Below, piece by piece: positions 1 to 10,753 of a DNA stretch of 25,578 bases. The notes under the pieces were generated by a model. It was not told the origin of the DNA. It saw nothing but the letters and a program-made list of their open reading frames with translations, and searched no databases. A program made the position numbers and the translations under genes. The stretch is from NCBI GenBank assembly GCA_003568945.1, contig BDIP01000210.1, positions 1-25,578 on the forward strand. Direction: 5' to 3'. Source of the DNA: Kipferlia bialata (lineage: Eukaryota; Fornicata). The first letter of the stretch is position 1; the number at the start of each line of letters is the position of its first letter.

Positions 1-47
<47 letters not shown>
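1..47. repeat. Poly-G run at the window edge
   Basis: Forty-seven consecutive G residues open the window. No coding or regulatory reading makes sense of it. It probably reflects a contig end padded by a sequencing or assembly artefact. A real G-tract cannot be excluded from sequence alone. Confidence 0.9.
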
Positions 48-48
<1 letters not shown>

Positions 49-76
49 GAGAGTAGTTTACTTCACACCAACTCAC

Positions 77-1052
77 CGCCTTGCTATCCACGGACAGGGT
101 GGAAGAGAGCCGCCGCATCTTCATCTCTATCTTACGTGTGAGCTCCCAGAGCACCTGGATATCAGAGCACACTTGGACACTAGGCTTGGGATGATATATA
201 CGTGACTTTTGGAAACATAGTAACTGGGCACCTTGGCTCCCTTTCTGGCATCGTGGTTGATTGCCCCTAGCAGTCTGCCCCTTGTGAGGCCCCTGGGCTG
301 TCTGGGGTGGAGGGGCCTCCCATCTGCGGCCACACCCCTCTTCAACCCCACACCCACGGTGCCTATTGTAGAGGACACAGAGGCCCTGTGGTAAGGGAGT
401 GCGGGCACAGAGAGGTATAAGATGGCAAGCAAGAAGATATGGACCTATAACTGAAAGTGACATGCAGTCTGCAGCCAAACACCCGACCTGCGACTTACAG
501 TGGTGCCCCGGGGTAGACCAACCCTGGCACTAGGGACCTGGACATTTCTAGCTGGGGTGAATATCTCCATACAGACTCTATAAGTAATTATATGACCACA
601 TAAACACACCCCTCTCACCCTGTGTCCCCATAGACGTTGGAAGCAGTTTTGGTAGGGAAGGAAGCGCTGAGGCGGTCCGGGGATCTGGGGGTGGCGCGTG
701 GTGCTTGTGGTTCTGTGGTCAGGCTGAGAGACATGCACGCTGGATATATGTACGCCGGACTCACCCTCTGCATAACACATGGGGGAAACCTCAGCTGGAA
801 GGAGAGCGCCCTATCCTGTCCTGACATCAGCATCACAGACTGTGCAACCCCCATCTAGTAGACATCATACACACACACCTTTAACCTGACCGACGCTAAA
901 GAAGCTGTTGCTCTCCCTGTACTGGTCCTGTTCAGTGAGACTGGGTGTTTCACATAAGACAAAGAACAAAAGAGTGGTTCACTCACCTTGCAACTTGTCT
1001 TGGCAAACGAAACACATTCAGGCCGATGTGGCTGCAGACACCGCCTCTGCAT
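77..1052 (-). CDS. Hypothetical multi-exon protein, N-terminal part, truncated by the window edge
   Basis: I do not recognise this protein. My model starts at the ATG at 1052-1050, the first ATG after an in-frame TGA. Exons in gene order are 987-1052, 879-927, 765-820, 619-684 (or 619-723), 499-551, 202-385 and 77-154; a GTGAGT donor follows at 76. All junctions keep frame, giving about 184-197 aa. Four acceptors carry the CTNAY block typical of this locus (before 927, 820, 385 and 154), for example CTGATATCCAG before 154. The intron 155-201 is only 47 nt. Clear peptide stretches are VLWELTRKIEMKMRRLSS (last exon) and KGAKVPSYYVSKSH before it. The basic, amphipathic last exon could begin a helix. 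The least certain point is the acceptor of the 619 exon, where two in-frame choices exist. The gene is divergent from the zinc-ribbon gene at 1395. Confidence 0.5.
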
Positions 1053-1394
1053 CCCAGGCTCCACTCAGCACACCACTGCTCTAGAAAAGAGAGTGGCAGA
1101 TCACTGGCCAGACACTGGAATATTTGAGTGAACCCCTTATTTGCCAACCTTCTCTTTTGCCTAAGAAGGCAAACTAAATGGTGCCCAGATCCTGAGAATG
1201 GTCAGCACATGGTCAGGCAATTGATATCGACACCAGATGAGGTACCCCCTTACAAGGAAGTGTGTTTCTCCCCCAAGGAAGAGTCCATTCAATAGAGTGA
1301 AAAACTATACTCATAGCAGAGGGTCCATAGAAAATCCGAAAGCTTACCGACAACCGTACTCTATATCTGACTCTATCACACTGTTGTTTTGAGC
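1053..1394. promoter_or_regulatory. Divergent intergenic region (342 bp)
   Basis: This stretch separates two divergently oriented start codons and must hold both promoters. No TATA box or initiator is evident. The sequence AAAAACTATACTCA around 1300-1313 has a near match (AAAAATTATACTCA) upstream of the polymerase gene around 9594-9607. In both places it lies 80-130 nt from a start codon, but its orientation relative to the gene differs, so a promoter role is only a suggestion. Confidence 0.35.
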
Positions 1395-1913
1395 ATGGCT
1401 ATTCGGACGTATGAGTGTCAGAAGTGCGGCGATGAGGAGGAGAGTAATGACCCGGAGTGTGAGTGGCCTGTGAAGGTCTTTTGGCTCTGTCAGAAGTGCC
1501 GTCCAGCCCAGAAGAGACGCCCATCCATTGGCGTGGAAGGCGTTGTCGAGAGCCTCAAGGGTGCCAAGAGGGTTCCTCATACTCCTCAGATGACGCCCGA
1601 TAAGTCATCCAATGGCCCCAAGAGCCGTCCACTGATGAAGCGGGACATCGCCGAGTTCAGGAGGATGCTGGCCCGCTACCATAACGCAGACAAGGGGCGC
1701 CGTGATTATCTGTTTCCTGTTCCTCTTTTAAACAACAGCGACGTACCTGACTTCCCATTTTCCCTGGCTGTAGTAGAGGCCATGTCCCTCGAGGAGGTTC
1801 GTGCTCTTCTGGAGAGGTGTGAGGTGGTAGTACCCAAGTCTGAGGAGGGCGCCAGTGACCGGGAGAAGAAGGAGATGTATGTAAGGCTCTTCTCGGACCA
1901 CGTGAGATTATAA
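1395..1913 (+). CDS. Hypothetical single-exon protein with N-terminal zinc ribbon, 172 aa
   Basis: The frame opens at ATG 1395 and ends at TAA 1911-1913 without needing an intron, unlike the intron-rich genes around it. A zinc-ribbon signature is visible: C8-x2-C11 and C32-x2-C35, each pair in a CQKC tetrapeptide. A basic, Ser/Pro-rich linker follows (about residues 36-85). The C-terminal part (about 86-172) looks folded and helical, with segments DIAEFRRMLARYHN and MSLEEVRALLERCEVVV. Two-knuckle ribbons of this size occur in transcription, ribosome and ubiquitin-related proteins, but I cannot place it in a family and assign no function. It is divergent from the partial gene at 77-1052 and convergent with the polymerase gene. 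Confidence 0.72.
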   Translation: MAIRTYECQKCGDEEESNDPECEWPVKVFWLCQKCRPAQKRRPSIGVEGVVESLKGAKRVPHTPQMTPDKSSNGPKSRPLMKRDIAEFRRMLARYHNADKGRRDYLFPVPLLNNSDVPDFPFSLAVVEAMSLEEVRALLERCEVVVPKSEEGASDREKKEMYVRLFSDHVRL

Positions 1914-2260
1914 CCGAGATATGTGGGAAGCCTTGTCTGTGATATCTAGTATCTAGATCTGGCCACGCTGATCATTTCTGTATTGTCTATCATCCTCCTA
2001 GATCTACAAGTTGTAGACTACAACCTCAGCACTGTCTCTATGTAACTCACTCCACTATAGAGTCCAGCACAGTGACATCCTACATCATGAATAGAACAGA
2101 ATGTATATGACAATGACCTAAAGAACAGAACTAGCTGTCAATGGACTCTTCTATTGGAGGCCACGAGACACTCGCATCGAACAAAACATGAAACAGTACA
2201 ATATGGCAAACAGTAACACAACATCATCATACAGAAAGAGCACACATGAAACCACCCGGC
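1914..2260. other. Convergent 3' intergenic region (347 bp)
   Basis: It lies between the stop of the zinc-ribbon gene and the stop of the minus-strand polymerase gene, so it should hold two 3' ends. It is AT-richer than the flanking exons. I see no RNA gene, repeat or convincing polyadenylation signal. Confidence 0.5.
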
Positions 2261-5200
2261 CTAGTTCTCTGTCTTGACATCAATGGCATCGAACTGGTAG
2301 GCCTCGAAGACCTTGGAGAGGTCGACATAGAGGAAGTCGTTGTCCTCAATGGCCTCCAGCACAGGCTCCAGGATGGCCTGGGCCACCTGCTTCACATCAT
2401 GGGTCATGCGCTGCTTCCCATCCAGCAAGGCCGAGGAGGGGGTCAGCGTGTCACGGAGGTAGAGCAGCTGGTCGCGCATGGCCTCGGGAGAGTATATGCT
2501 GGACCGCTCCCCCAGACAGTCCGGCATGGGGCACTTCCCGTTCTCCAGGAGGTCTCCACCCACAAGAGACCCCCTGTACTGGGCCAGACCCCGCATCAGG
2601 TCCTGGTACTGCCTGTGCGAGGCAGTGATCAGACTGTTCCGCTTGTAGTCCTCCACATAGAAAGAGCAGGAGGCATCATTGCAGGACGGGACACAGGCGT
2701 GGTAGAGGCTCTGCAGTCTGTGGACTAGCTTGAATGCGGCAGTCGCCCCCTCCACAGGAGTGATGGCTCTGTTACACACATTGCAACACAGCATGTCCTT
2801 GGAGACGGTCAGGGGGGCACTGGGCAGACCTGGGGTGGGGAACACGAACATAAATACAAGACCCCAAGAGTTACGAAAGTACATATCCTAACTGCAAGCC
2901 CTACCTCTGTCGACCCCCGGTGGCCACTGGATGCACCCCGAGCACTCCTCCTGGGCATTGCCGCAGGGTATGCGCAGGGGGACACACCGGGCAAAGCGAG
3001 TCTGCAGGTCTTGGGACAGAGAGGTGTCACCGTACACAGGCTCGGAGAAGCCCATTCCGGCATTCTGCTGGTGCTCCTAAACGTAAGTAAAGGTGAGAGG
3101 CTACACACAGAAACAGTGACACACATAACATACCCTGCTGAGACCGAGAGACCTGGCCAGGTCAACCGGGGATATGGTGTCAATGACAGCACACAGACGC
3201 GACACAGGGGGCAGGACCTGGTTGCTGAGGTACCACTCCAGATCGAGCTCTCTGCCCACCAATCCAAATATCGACACCGGCTCTGGCTTGCACCCTGGGG
3301 GCCCGTCGCCCTTGGCCATGAAGTATGTCACGACGCTGCCTGCGGTGGTGGACACGTTCCTGCCCTCCTTACGCATAGTAAGGGCCACCTGCACGTGGGG
3401 CAGGGCCTGAGGTGAGAGGAACACAGACATGCATAGGGCCTTTGACATCTGTATCACAGAGACACATACACATACCTTCACATCTGCATAGCCACTGGGA
3501 TCTCTGCTCAGCTGCTTCGAGATGCCGTAGATGCCGAGGTAGGACGGCAGCCGCTGCGTCTCCGGGTCTGGCTGTATGACTCCACTTGCCTGTTTCCTGA
3601 CCTTTTCCGACACAGTGTTGAGGGTGCGGTAGACCTACTGTTAGACAGGGTAGAAAGGGTACAAGTATACTCAGGGCCCCAACCCCTTGCCATACACATA
3701 TTGTGGACCCACCTCCATGGCGATGTCGACGTTGCTGGTCTCCCCCTCCGCGTCACTGCGCTGCAGAATGATGTTGAGCACCATCTTACCGGCACTCTTC
3801 GACAGCTTGCACCAGTCACGCCTGGATGAGCCTCAGAGAGGGAATACAAATGTGAGACAATACATAGATACAAGGAACAATAATTACCAAAGCCACTGCA
3901 CTGACACCCACCTGACGAGGTCGAGCCCCTTCATCTCCACCACCTTGTGGAGGGTCTGCCTCCCCTCGGCATTCAGCCGGTAGTCCACCTTGACAGCGGC
4001 GTACTTCTTCTTCCTAATAGTGAGACAATGTACATTAACCAATCCCTAAATAGAATGACCGGTCATATGGGCGAGACTACAGCATAGCATAGCGTACTTG
4101 AGCAGCAGGAACCGTGCAAAGATGTAGTCGAGGCCCAGCTCTAGCACGTTGTGTGTGTCCTTGACCGAGGCCGACACATCATGGCAGATCTTGTCGATGG
4201 CGGCCTTGTTGGCCACAGTCACAGGCATGCCCACATTCACCATGATACTGTCGGTGTCTCCGTACACAACAGTGTGCCCCATCTCAATAGCTGTCCGCCG
4301 CACGGCCTCCAGCTCCTCTCTGCCGGCCTTGGTGGTCAGGGCAGCCAGGTGGGGGGCATAGAACCGAGCCCTGTGGGTGAGACACTGCCACCGAGATGAA
4401 TACAAAATGTATATCTAACAATGTACATCTCTGTCACAACACGGAGGATGTCCCATACCTCGTGTATCCGAGGGAACCATACATGGCATTGGCACAAATC
4501 TTGAGGGCCAGCTGCTGGATGTCTCTCCTGGCGGCCTGGGCGGTGTCGTTAGACTTGATGGCCTGGGGTCAGAACACAGACACACCATGAAAAGAAGGGG
4601 GACGGGTAAGAGAGGTGGGGAAAATCACAATAGACCTCTCAACGTGTGATGCAATACACACAATATCACCTGCTTCAGCTGCTTCTTGACCTCTCCTCTC
4701 CTGTTGACAAGACCAGCGAGGAGCTGGGGAAGGATGCCTGGAGTGAGCCAATAGCCATAAGGGGCGGAACAGGACAGAAATCATAAATTGTATCGTATCG
4801 TCAACCTCCGCCAGACCCTTGGATACCTGTGAGTTCGTCCTGGGCGCCCTCGTCAGACGGGACGGGACACTCGTCGGAGGCAGGGGGGATGGAGGTGAAG
4901 CAGAGGTTGCGCTCCCTGATGAGCGAGGGGTACAGAGAGTTGAAGTCCAGCACGACCACGCCATCGGTGTACAGGCCTGGGACCGGCTCCAGCACAAGAC
5001 CTCCCTTGTACTGGGGGCCCTTGGCATCGGCCCCCTTCTCGCCCTTCTTCCTCTCGACCGGCTTGTCGGGACAAATGTACCCACGCCTGACAGTAAGGGA
5101 GAAGGGGAGGAAAGTAGACACACCCATGCCCATATACTATTTGTCTATACACTATCTCCCCCTCTGCAATGAATACACATTCATATACATATTCATATTC

Positions 5201-7759
5201 ATATACATATACACATTCACATTCATATTCATATACATATACCTTGTGAATGTGTGCAGCAGCATGGACTCCAGCCTCTCAGCACGTCCAGAGGTCAGGA
5301 CGCGCTGCCAGTGGTGCCCAGTGAGACAGGCAATCTCCCTAGAGGGTCAGACAAGTGTATATACGTGTCTGTGTAGCAGAGAATAGGCAGTATACATAAC
5401 CAAGATATGAATAGAGGTGTCCTGTCTTTCCCAGCATCCTTGCCCTACCTAGTGAGTGGGAGGACGGACAGGGAGTGAGCGATGTCCAGGGTGGCATATG
5501 TAGCCGACACAGCCTCGGCCATCAGTCTCTGCACGGACTGAGAGTTGACCAGCAGGGTCTGGATCTGGTAGTCGTCTGTCAGCAGCAGCCTCTGCTTCAG
5601 AAGGGCAGACGTCAGGGCAGGCAGCGTGTACTGGGGCTGCACCCTAGCATCAATAGAGTCATGACATGGGAAGAGATAAAACAACAGGCGGTCAGGACAT
5701 CCAAAAACACACTCCTGACTGAGAACCCATACTCCACCACCCACCTGAACTCCTCGGTGGCATGGGCTGCGGACACGAGAAGCCGGCCAAAGGTGCCTAT
5801 GCTAGCCAGCAGGGGCGCTCTGTTCTCCACAAACAGATCCGGCGACGGGATGTTCCCCCTGAGCCTGCCCAGCATCCAGCCCCAGCTCGGGAGGTGGGTC
5901 CGCTTGGACCCCTTCTTGTCGCTGTCCCTGACGCCCCAGGTGGCAAGGACCCTGTCGTGAGATGGGATGATACGTGACATGGAGGGTATGGCAGAGACGA
6001 TGCCCCTTACCTCTTGTAGAACGTGAGGATTGTCTTGGGGGCGTCGTGCATGATTAGCACATCGGGGTTCAGAGAGTCGATGTAGCTGGTCAGGCTCTTG
6101 AGCAGGTTCTTCTCCGAGTCGAGGAGGTAGTAGCCAACGCCATGGTAGCTCCTCTTGATGGGGGGTCCCAGGGCCTCTGCGTCGTGGAGGCCCTCTGTCT
6201 GTGCCCCCTCCTCCCTCCTGATGTCTGGCAGGGGGGTCGACAGGATGCACTTGGCTCTGCCCCGCCTGGTGCCCTTGGCCGTGTCGGGGTCGGGGGTGGT
6301 GGTGCCCAGGACACCGCCCAGGAACACAGACACGTCGTCAGACCTGCACAGTCAGGGGGGAGAGTGGGAACATGTACTGAGTCTGACACTGATACTGGAA
6401 AAGGCATAATATGGCATTTCCCCCTACAGGCACACATCCCATGTGCCTGTATGCTACACCTGGTACATATATATACACACTATACCTGGTCTTGACACTG
6501 GGGGGCTCGGCGGGGGATGCATCTGTGTGGTACTCCCTGCTGTACACGGTGGTGATACCCACGATACTGCGCTCGAACGCCGGGGAGGCTGCCTTCCCCT
6601 ATATATCAGTATCAGTATTGGACATGAATCAGGTACTGTCATATATACATGTGTGTGTACATCCACATGGACCCACCTTCTTGGTCCTTTGTACGCAGGG
6701 CGTGAAAGCAGAGGTGAAGTGGATGGTGAGGGCAGAGAGGGGCGGGGGGGGCAGGGGGAGGTCAGAACGTAGGGGGTGGAGCGTGGAGTTGTCTCCGAGC
6801 AGGAATGTGTGAGAGGCCTGGGTGAGAGATGGATAACATGATAAACAGCAAATCCCAATTACTACCCTCTAGATGTGTTCCCCACATCTGTTGACATGGC
6901 ACACCCACCTTGACGCTGAGGCCTGCCTTGGTGACCTCTCCCGCACTGACCCAGCCTGGTCCTCTGAGTCCCTGCCTCACGAGGTAGTTGTCGACAGGGG
7001 CTGTGGTGTGGCCTAGGACGTGGGAGAACATGCCGCTGCCAGATACCGTCAGCCCCCCCTGGTTGGCCCTGCCCCTGGCCGAGTAGGTGACCCGGATGTA
7101 GGGGCACCACTGCCTCGGGAGGGTGGGGTCGTGGAACACATACTGGCCCCACACAACCCTGACGTTGAGGGCGGCCCGCTCGCCTGGGTGAGAGGTTAGA
7201 GGCAAGAGAGCATGGGATAGCTGGAAAGGATGAGGATAGTATCCCACGGTGGGTACACAAGGTGACCCTACCTCTGTTGGCCCTGCTGATTATGTTGGAG
7301 GCCTCATCTGCCAGTTTGGCCAGGACCTGGACGTCGAGGAGCTTGCTACTAACAATGAAGTCCCGCTCATACACTGACTCGTCCTGGCCACCCTGGCATG
7401 TCAGTAAACATGTATACCAGTACATATGTATACCAGTATATACATGTAGATAACGGTATCAGTATACCCACGTACTACAGGGGTGAACACCACAGGTTGT
7501 ACTGATACCTTGATCTTGGCAGTATCACTATCAGGATGGCAGTATCAGTATCAGTATCATACCTTGGTCATGGCAATGGCCGGGTTGTCCACTGAGCGCA
7601 GCTTGGTGGGCTCATACTGGGCCATCTTCTCGAGCTGGGCAGCCTCCCCTCCCTCCAAAAAGAGGCAGTCTCTGTACTCAGGGGTGGGCAGGAAGTGCAT
7701 CTGCCACTGGAGACCCTCCACACGCATGGCCACGGACTCGTATCTGGGTATCAGGACAT

Positions 7760-7793
<34 letters not shown>

Positions 7794-9483
7794 CAGTGCA
7801 CACACCACTCATACACGGGACAGATGGGGGAGGTCTATCAGTACCAGTACTGTCAATATATGTATATGTATTTGTATATGTATCAAGAGGACTCGCAGAG
7901 TAGTCATAAGAGGTGGGGAATATACATATGGACATATGGACATATGGACATGGTGTGCAGAGTACTAGCAGGGTACATGCGTAAGGACCAGCCCACCTTC
8001 CGCTCTCCCCCTTGGCCTTTCCAAAGACATATGCAGAGGAAGGGTCGTTGCGCACTGCCCAGCATCCCGTCATGTAGAGGTTCATGCCGCCATCCGCCCT
8101 CATGACACCAGTTGCCAGGCCGTGGGACTCCGTCTGACATGAGACATACACATAAAGGCCACGAACAGAGATAGGACAATGGGGGAGAGTCAATACAATG
8201 GACAGATCTCAAGATGGGTCACAACATATTGGCAAATAGTATATATACGTGGATCATTCGCATTTGTTACGACAAGGTAAACGGAAGAAAGACTGGACAT
8301 CCGACCGTAGTTGTTAACAACAACAAGTTCCCTTCCAATGTTAATAGAACCACTGAGGGAGGATACCTGACTGCCCTTGATGCCCAGGGGGGAGGGAGAA
8401 CGGGCCAGACGCTCTGTTTGGGAGACAGGGGCGTCGACAAGGTCATAGCTCTGACATGAGAGGGATTATGCTGATGGAAAGGTAACCCACAACCACCAGA
8501 CGAAGATACAACACTGACGCACCATAGTAAAGCCTGCTGGGGCTGGGAAAGAGGGCATGCTGGCCTTGGGGGGAGACATTGGGGCACGGGGGGGTGACTG
8601 ACTGGAGACAGGGGATGAGACAGTATCAGGCCGGGAGGGCTCCGGCTTGGTCTCTACTGCGGGCACAGGGGCCGCTGGTCTAGAAGGGACCTCAGCCTTA
8701 GCGACACGGGCAACGGGCTTGGCCTTGGGCTTGTAGGTGCTGACTGCCACAGCCTCTCCCCCAAGGCTGCTGAGCATCGCATTGTCATAGGCAAGTAGCG
8801 GGTTCTCGGTATCAACCTCGGGCGCAGGGGCAGGGGCCACCTTCAGAACCGCCCTCTTCCGCCTGCGAGGCTTACTAGCAATCTGATGTAAGAATTGGGG
8901 AAGGAACTAGTAAATAGCGCAAAGCCACCACATCCACCGTACCTTCTGAGAGAACTGCTCCATGATGCTGGAGGCCACAGCCTTCTGCACCTCGACCTCC
9001 CTGCCTGACCTCTTGTGCACGGCACTGCCCCCAGACGAGGCCCGAAGGAAGGATGTGGCAATGGCTCTCTCGGGTTCAACATGGGCTTCCTTCTCGGCCT
9101 CATCCTCATCCACATCCAGACCTCCAGCTGATATGAGAGGTTGAGTATAATAGCTAGTCCTATACCCAGCTCTCAACGTACCTGCCATGTCCGCATCATA
9201 CTCCTGCCTCTCTATGGCACGGTCCATCTCATACTGGGCATGCAGCTCTGGAGTCAGACACACAGCTACATACTAAATGTTCTATCTCACCTGCATCGGG
9301 TCTGTCGGACTCCTCACTCTCGCTGAAGTCATAGTCCTCGTTCCTGCCTCTGGTGTGAGTCGGTATCAATACAAGCACAGCTGATTTCTACGACGATACA
9401 TACACATACGGTAAAACACGAGGGCTGATGCAAAGGCTGTTGCACCACTACTGAAACTGTGCAAGAGAGGCTTACCTCCCCAT
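2261..9483 (-). CDS. POLA1: DNA polymerase alpha catalytic subunit (family B), 1549 aa, 26 exons
   Basis: Catalytic subunit of the nuclear polymerase alpha-primase complex, which extends RNA primers at replication starts. Exons: 9476-9483, 9291-9349, 9182-9247, 8943-9127, 8523-8882, 8367-8450, 7997-8133, 7563-7743, 7272-7392, 6909-7183, 6677-6817, 6486-6598, 6011-6343, 5745-5951, 5449-5643, 5243-5338, 4827-5086, 4670-4737, 4459-4562, 4098-4370, 3912-4013, 3713-3821, 3476-3634, 3134-3406, 2905-3076, 2261-2829; total 4650 nt, in frame throughout. Motif A DFNSLYPSL (catalytic D901), motif B LKICANAMYG (K984, Y991) and motif C YGDTDSIMV (D1036, D1038) are intact. LLLKKKKYAAVKV and KGLDLVRRDWC follow as in the family. 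The exonuclease-like domain (around NPDVLIMHD) shows no obvious catalytic acidic motifs, as expected for alpha. C-terminal CysA-like cysteines start at C1334; CysB is C1406, C1410, C1460, C1465. The protein ends YVDLSKVFEAY..., like other alpha subunits. Human POLA1 is slightly shorter (1462 aa). Confidence 0.95.
5173..5240. repeat. ATTCAT/ATACAT hexamer microsatellite in a POLA1 intron
   Basis: Imperfect tandem hexamers (ATTCAT, ATACAT, CACATTC variants) fill most of the intron between exons 16 and 17, right up to the donor of exon 16. They look like ordinary slippage repeats, with no coding content. Confidence 0.8.
7756..7793. repeat. (CA)n(TA)n microsatellite in a POLA1 intron
   Basis: About seven CA units run directly into about eleven TA units, just upstream (in gene sense) of the acceptor of exon 8. 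A further short repeat of CATATGGA (three copies, 7925-7951) lies in the same intron. Confidence 0.85.
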
Positions 9484-10753
9484 ATTGATGTGGCGGCAAA
9501 CAGGCCGACTGAGGACTGAGAGAAGGAAACAGACCTGAGTGCTGTTTCTTATGATAAGGGTGTAGTAACTAAGGGTCCAATGCTTCAGAAGTCAAAAATT
9601 ATACTCAAAAACGCGTAACGATAATGAGTGAGAGACACAGTTACAGTTGTATTTGTGGAGATGCAAACAGATCTCTTCAGGACCTTTGTATGGGGTTGTG
9701 TTGGAGGAGGGGCAATGGATTCCTTTGGGGTTGTACAAATAGATAATCAGATATAGGAATACCCTTCACATCACGTCAGGTATCATATGGGCCATCGTGG
9801 GAGGTCATTGCAGCCTTCCCTTGATGTGCTAGAAGTACTACACACACGCTCCCTCTTGATACTCTTGATAGCAATTCAGTATAGTCTATCCGGTCGGCAG
9901 TCCCTGGAATTACTACTAATAGTGACCATTGTGGTGGTGTCTTGTCGTGTGTACCTCTGTGACTGTACCCATTCTACACCATCTAGGGGGGGGGGCTATC
10001 TATACCTCAGTACTATATACTATGAGTTCAGAGAGATAAATATGGACCGTGTATACCTGAGAAATAGTGTAAGAAACAATACATATTCCCGTGGATCCAG
10101 TATGCTGTGTGGTACTATGTTCTGGAAGAGTTGTCATACTCAAAGGTACCTGGTGATCCATACTACCTCCATATAGGCAACGTTGACCGTTTAGATCCAT
10201 GTTCTCAAACAATTCACCGCGAAGAGACATCCCAAGTGCCAGATCAATGCATATATATGTTAGGTAGTTAGTTAGGTGCAGAGAATCGACAGTTGGGAGA
10301 TTCTATTGCCTGTTGCACATCTGGGACCAACCTACACAATCCTACGTAGTCTTCAGCCTTGAATCAAGGTCCAACTATACAGTTCCCTATGATGGAGTCT
10401 GTGTGGCTGATTATAGCTGAAAGAGAGAGAGTCATGTGGTATTTACGTATACGTTTGGAAACGGCAGATAGGCTCGTTTGACAGTCTACAGTGCCACACA
10501 CGACTGCTACGAACTCCACAGCCACAGTACAGCGGTGATTTCAACTTCCTACACAGGGAACAAGATATCTTCTCCAATGGTTGCCCGATGCTCCTCCTGG
10601 GTGTCCTAGTCCCCATCGGATACTGAGGCAACTACTGTGAATAAAGGGTCTAGCAAGTTGACACAAAAATAGCAAGACAACAATTTTGGTCACCCTCCTT
10701 CAACACAGTGTAGTGTAGCGAGTGGGTTATCACTTTGTCTCTGGCAACCCAGC
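9484..10753. other. Long intergenic region between divergent genes (1.27 kb)
   Basis: This separates the POLA1 start (minus) from the coiled-coil gene start (plus). Several open frames of 60-130 codons exist on both strands, but they lack the GC-rich, charged composition of the real exons and have no believable splice junctions. I found no tRNA, no rRNA fragment and no transposon. A short TAGT/TTAG-type repeat occurs around 10260-10275. An unseen non-coding RNA is possible. Confidence 0.5.
10658..10674 (+). promoter_or_regulatory. Candidate upstream element TTGACACAAAAATAGCA
   Basis: This 17-mer ends 79 nt before the ATG of the coiled-coil gene. A near copy, TTGACTCAAAAAAGCA (16754-16769), ends 76 nt before the ATG of the next gene, differing by one substitution and one indel. 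The shared sequence and near-identical spacing suggest a promoter element. Two instances are weak support. Confidence 0.35.

Noticed and set aside
1344-1580. 78-codon minus-strand frame overlapping the zinc-ribbon gene
   Set aside because: It overlaps a better frame with a clear CxxC...CxxC signature and has no support of its own.
7499-7519. Possible micro-exon (D-T-A-K-I-K) between POLA1 exons 8 and 9
   Set aside because: Including it in phase would bring in a TGA, whereas direct joining of exons 8 and 9 is in phase with a CTGACATGCCAG acceptor.
2261-9483. Assignment to DNA polymerase delta or zeta instead of alpha
   Set aside because: DFNSLYPS, the LLLKKKKYAA and RRDWC segments, the absence of exonuclease catalytic motifs and the C-terminal end match alpha, not delta or zeta.
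9787-10176. 129-codon plus-strand frame in the long intergenic region
   Set aside because: The start depends on an ordinary ATG in AT-rich sequence. The composition is unlike the exons, and there are no fitting splice sites or recognisable motifs.
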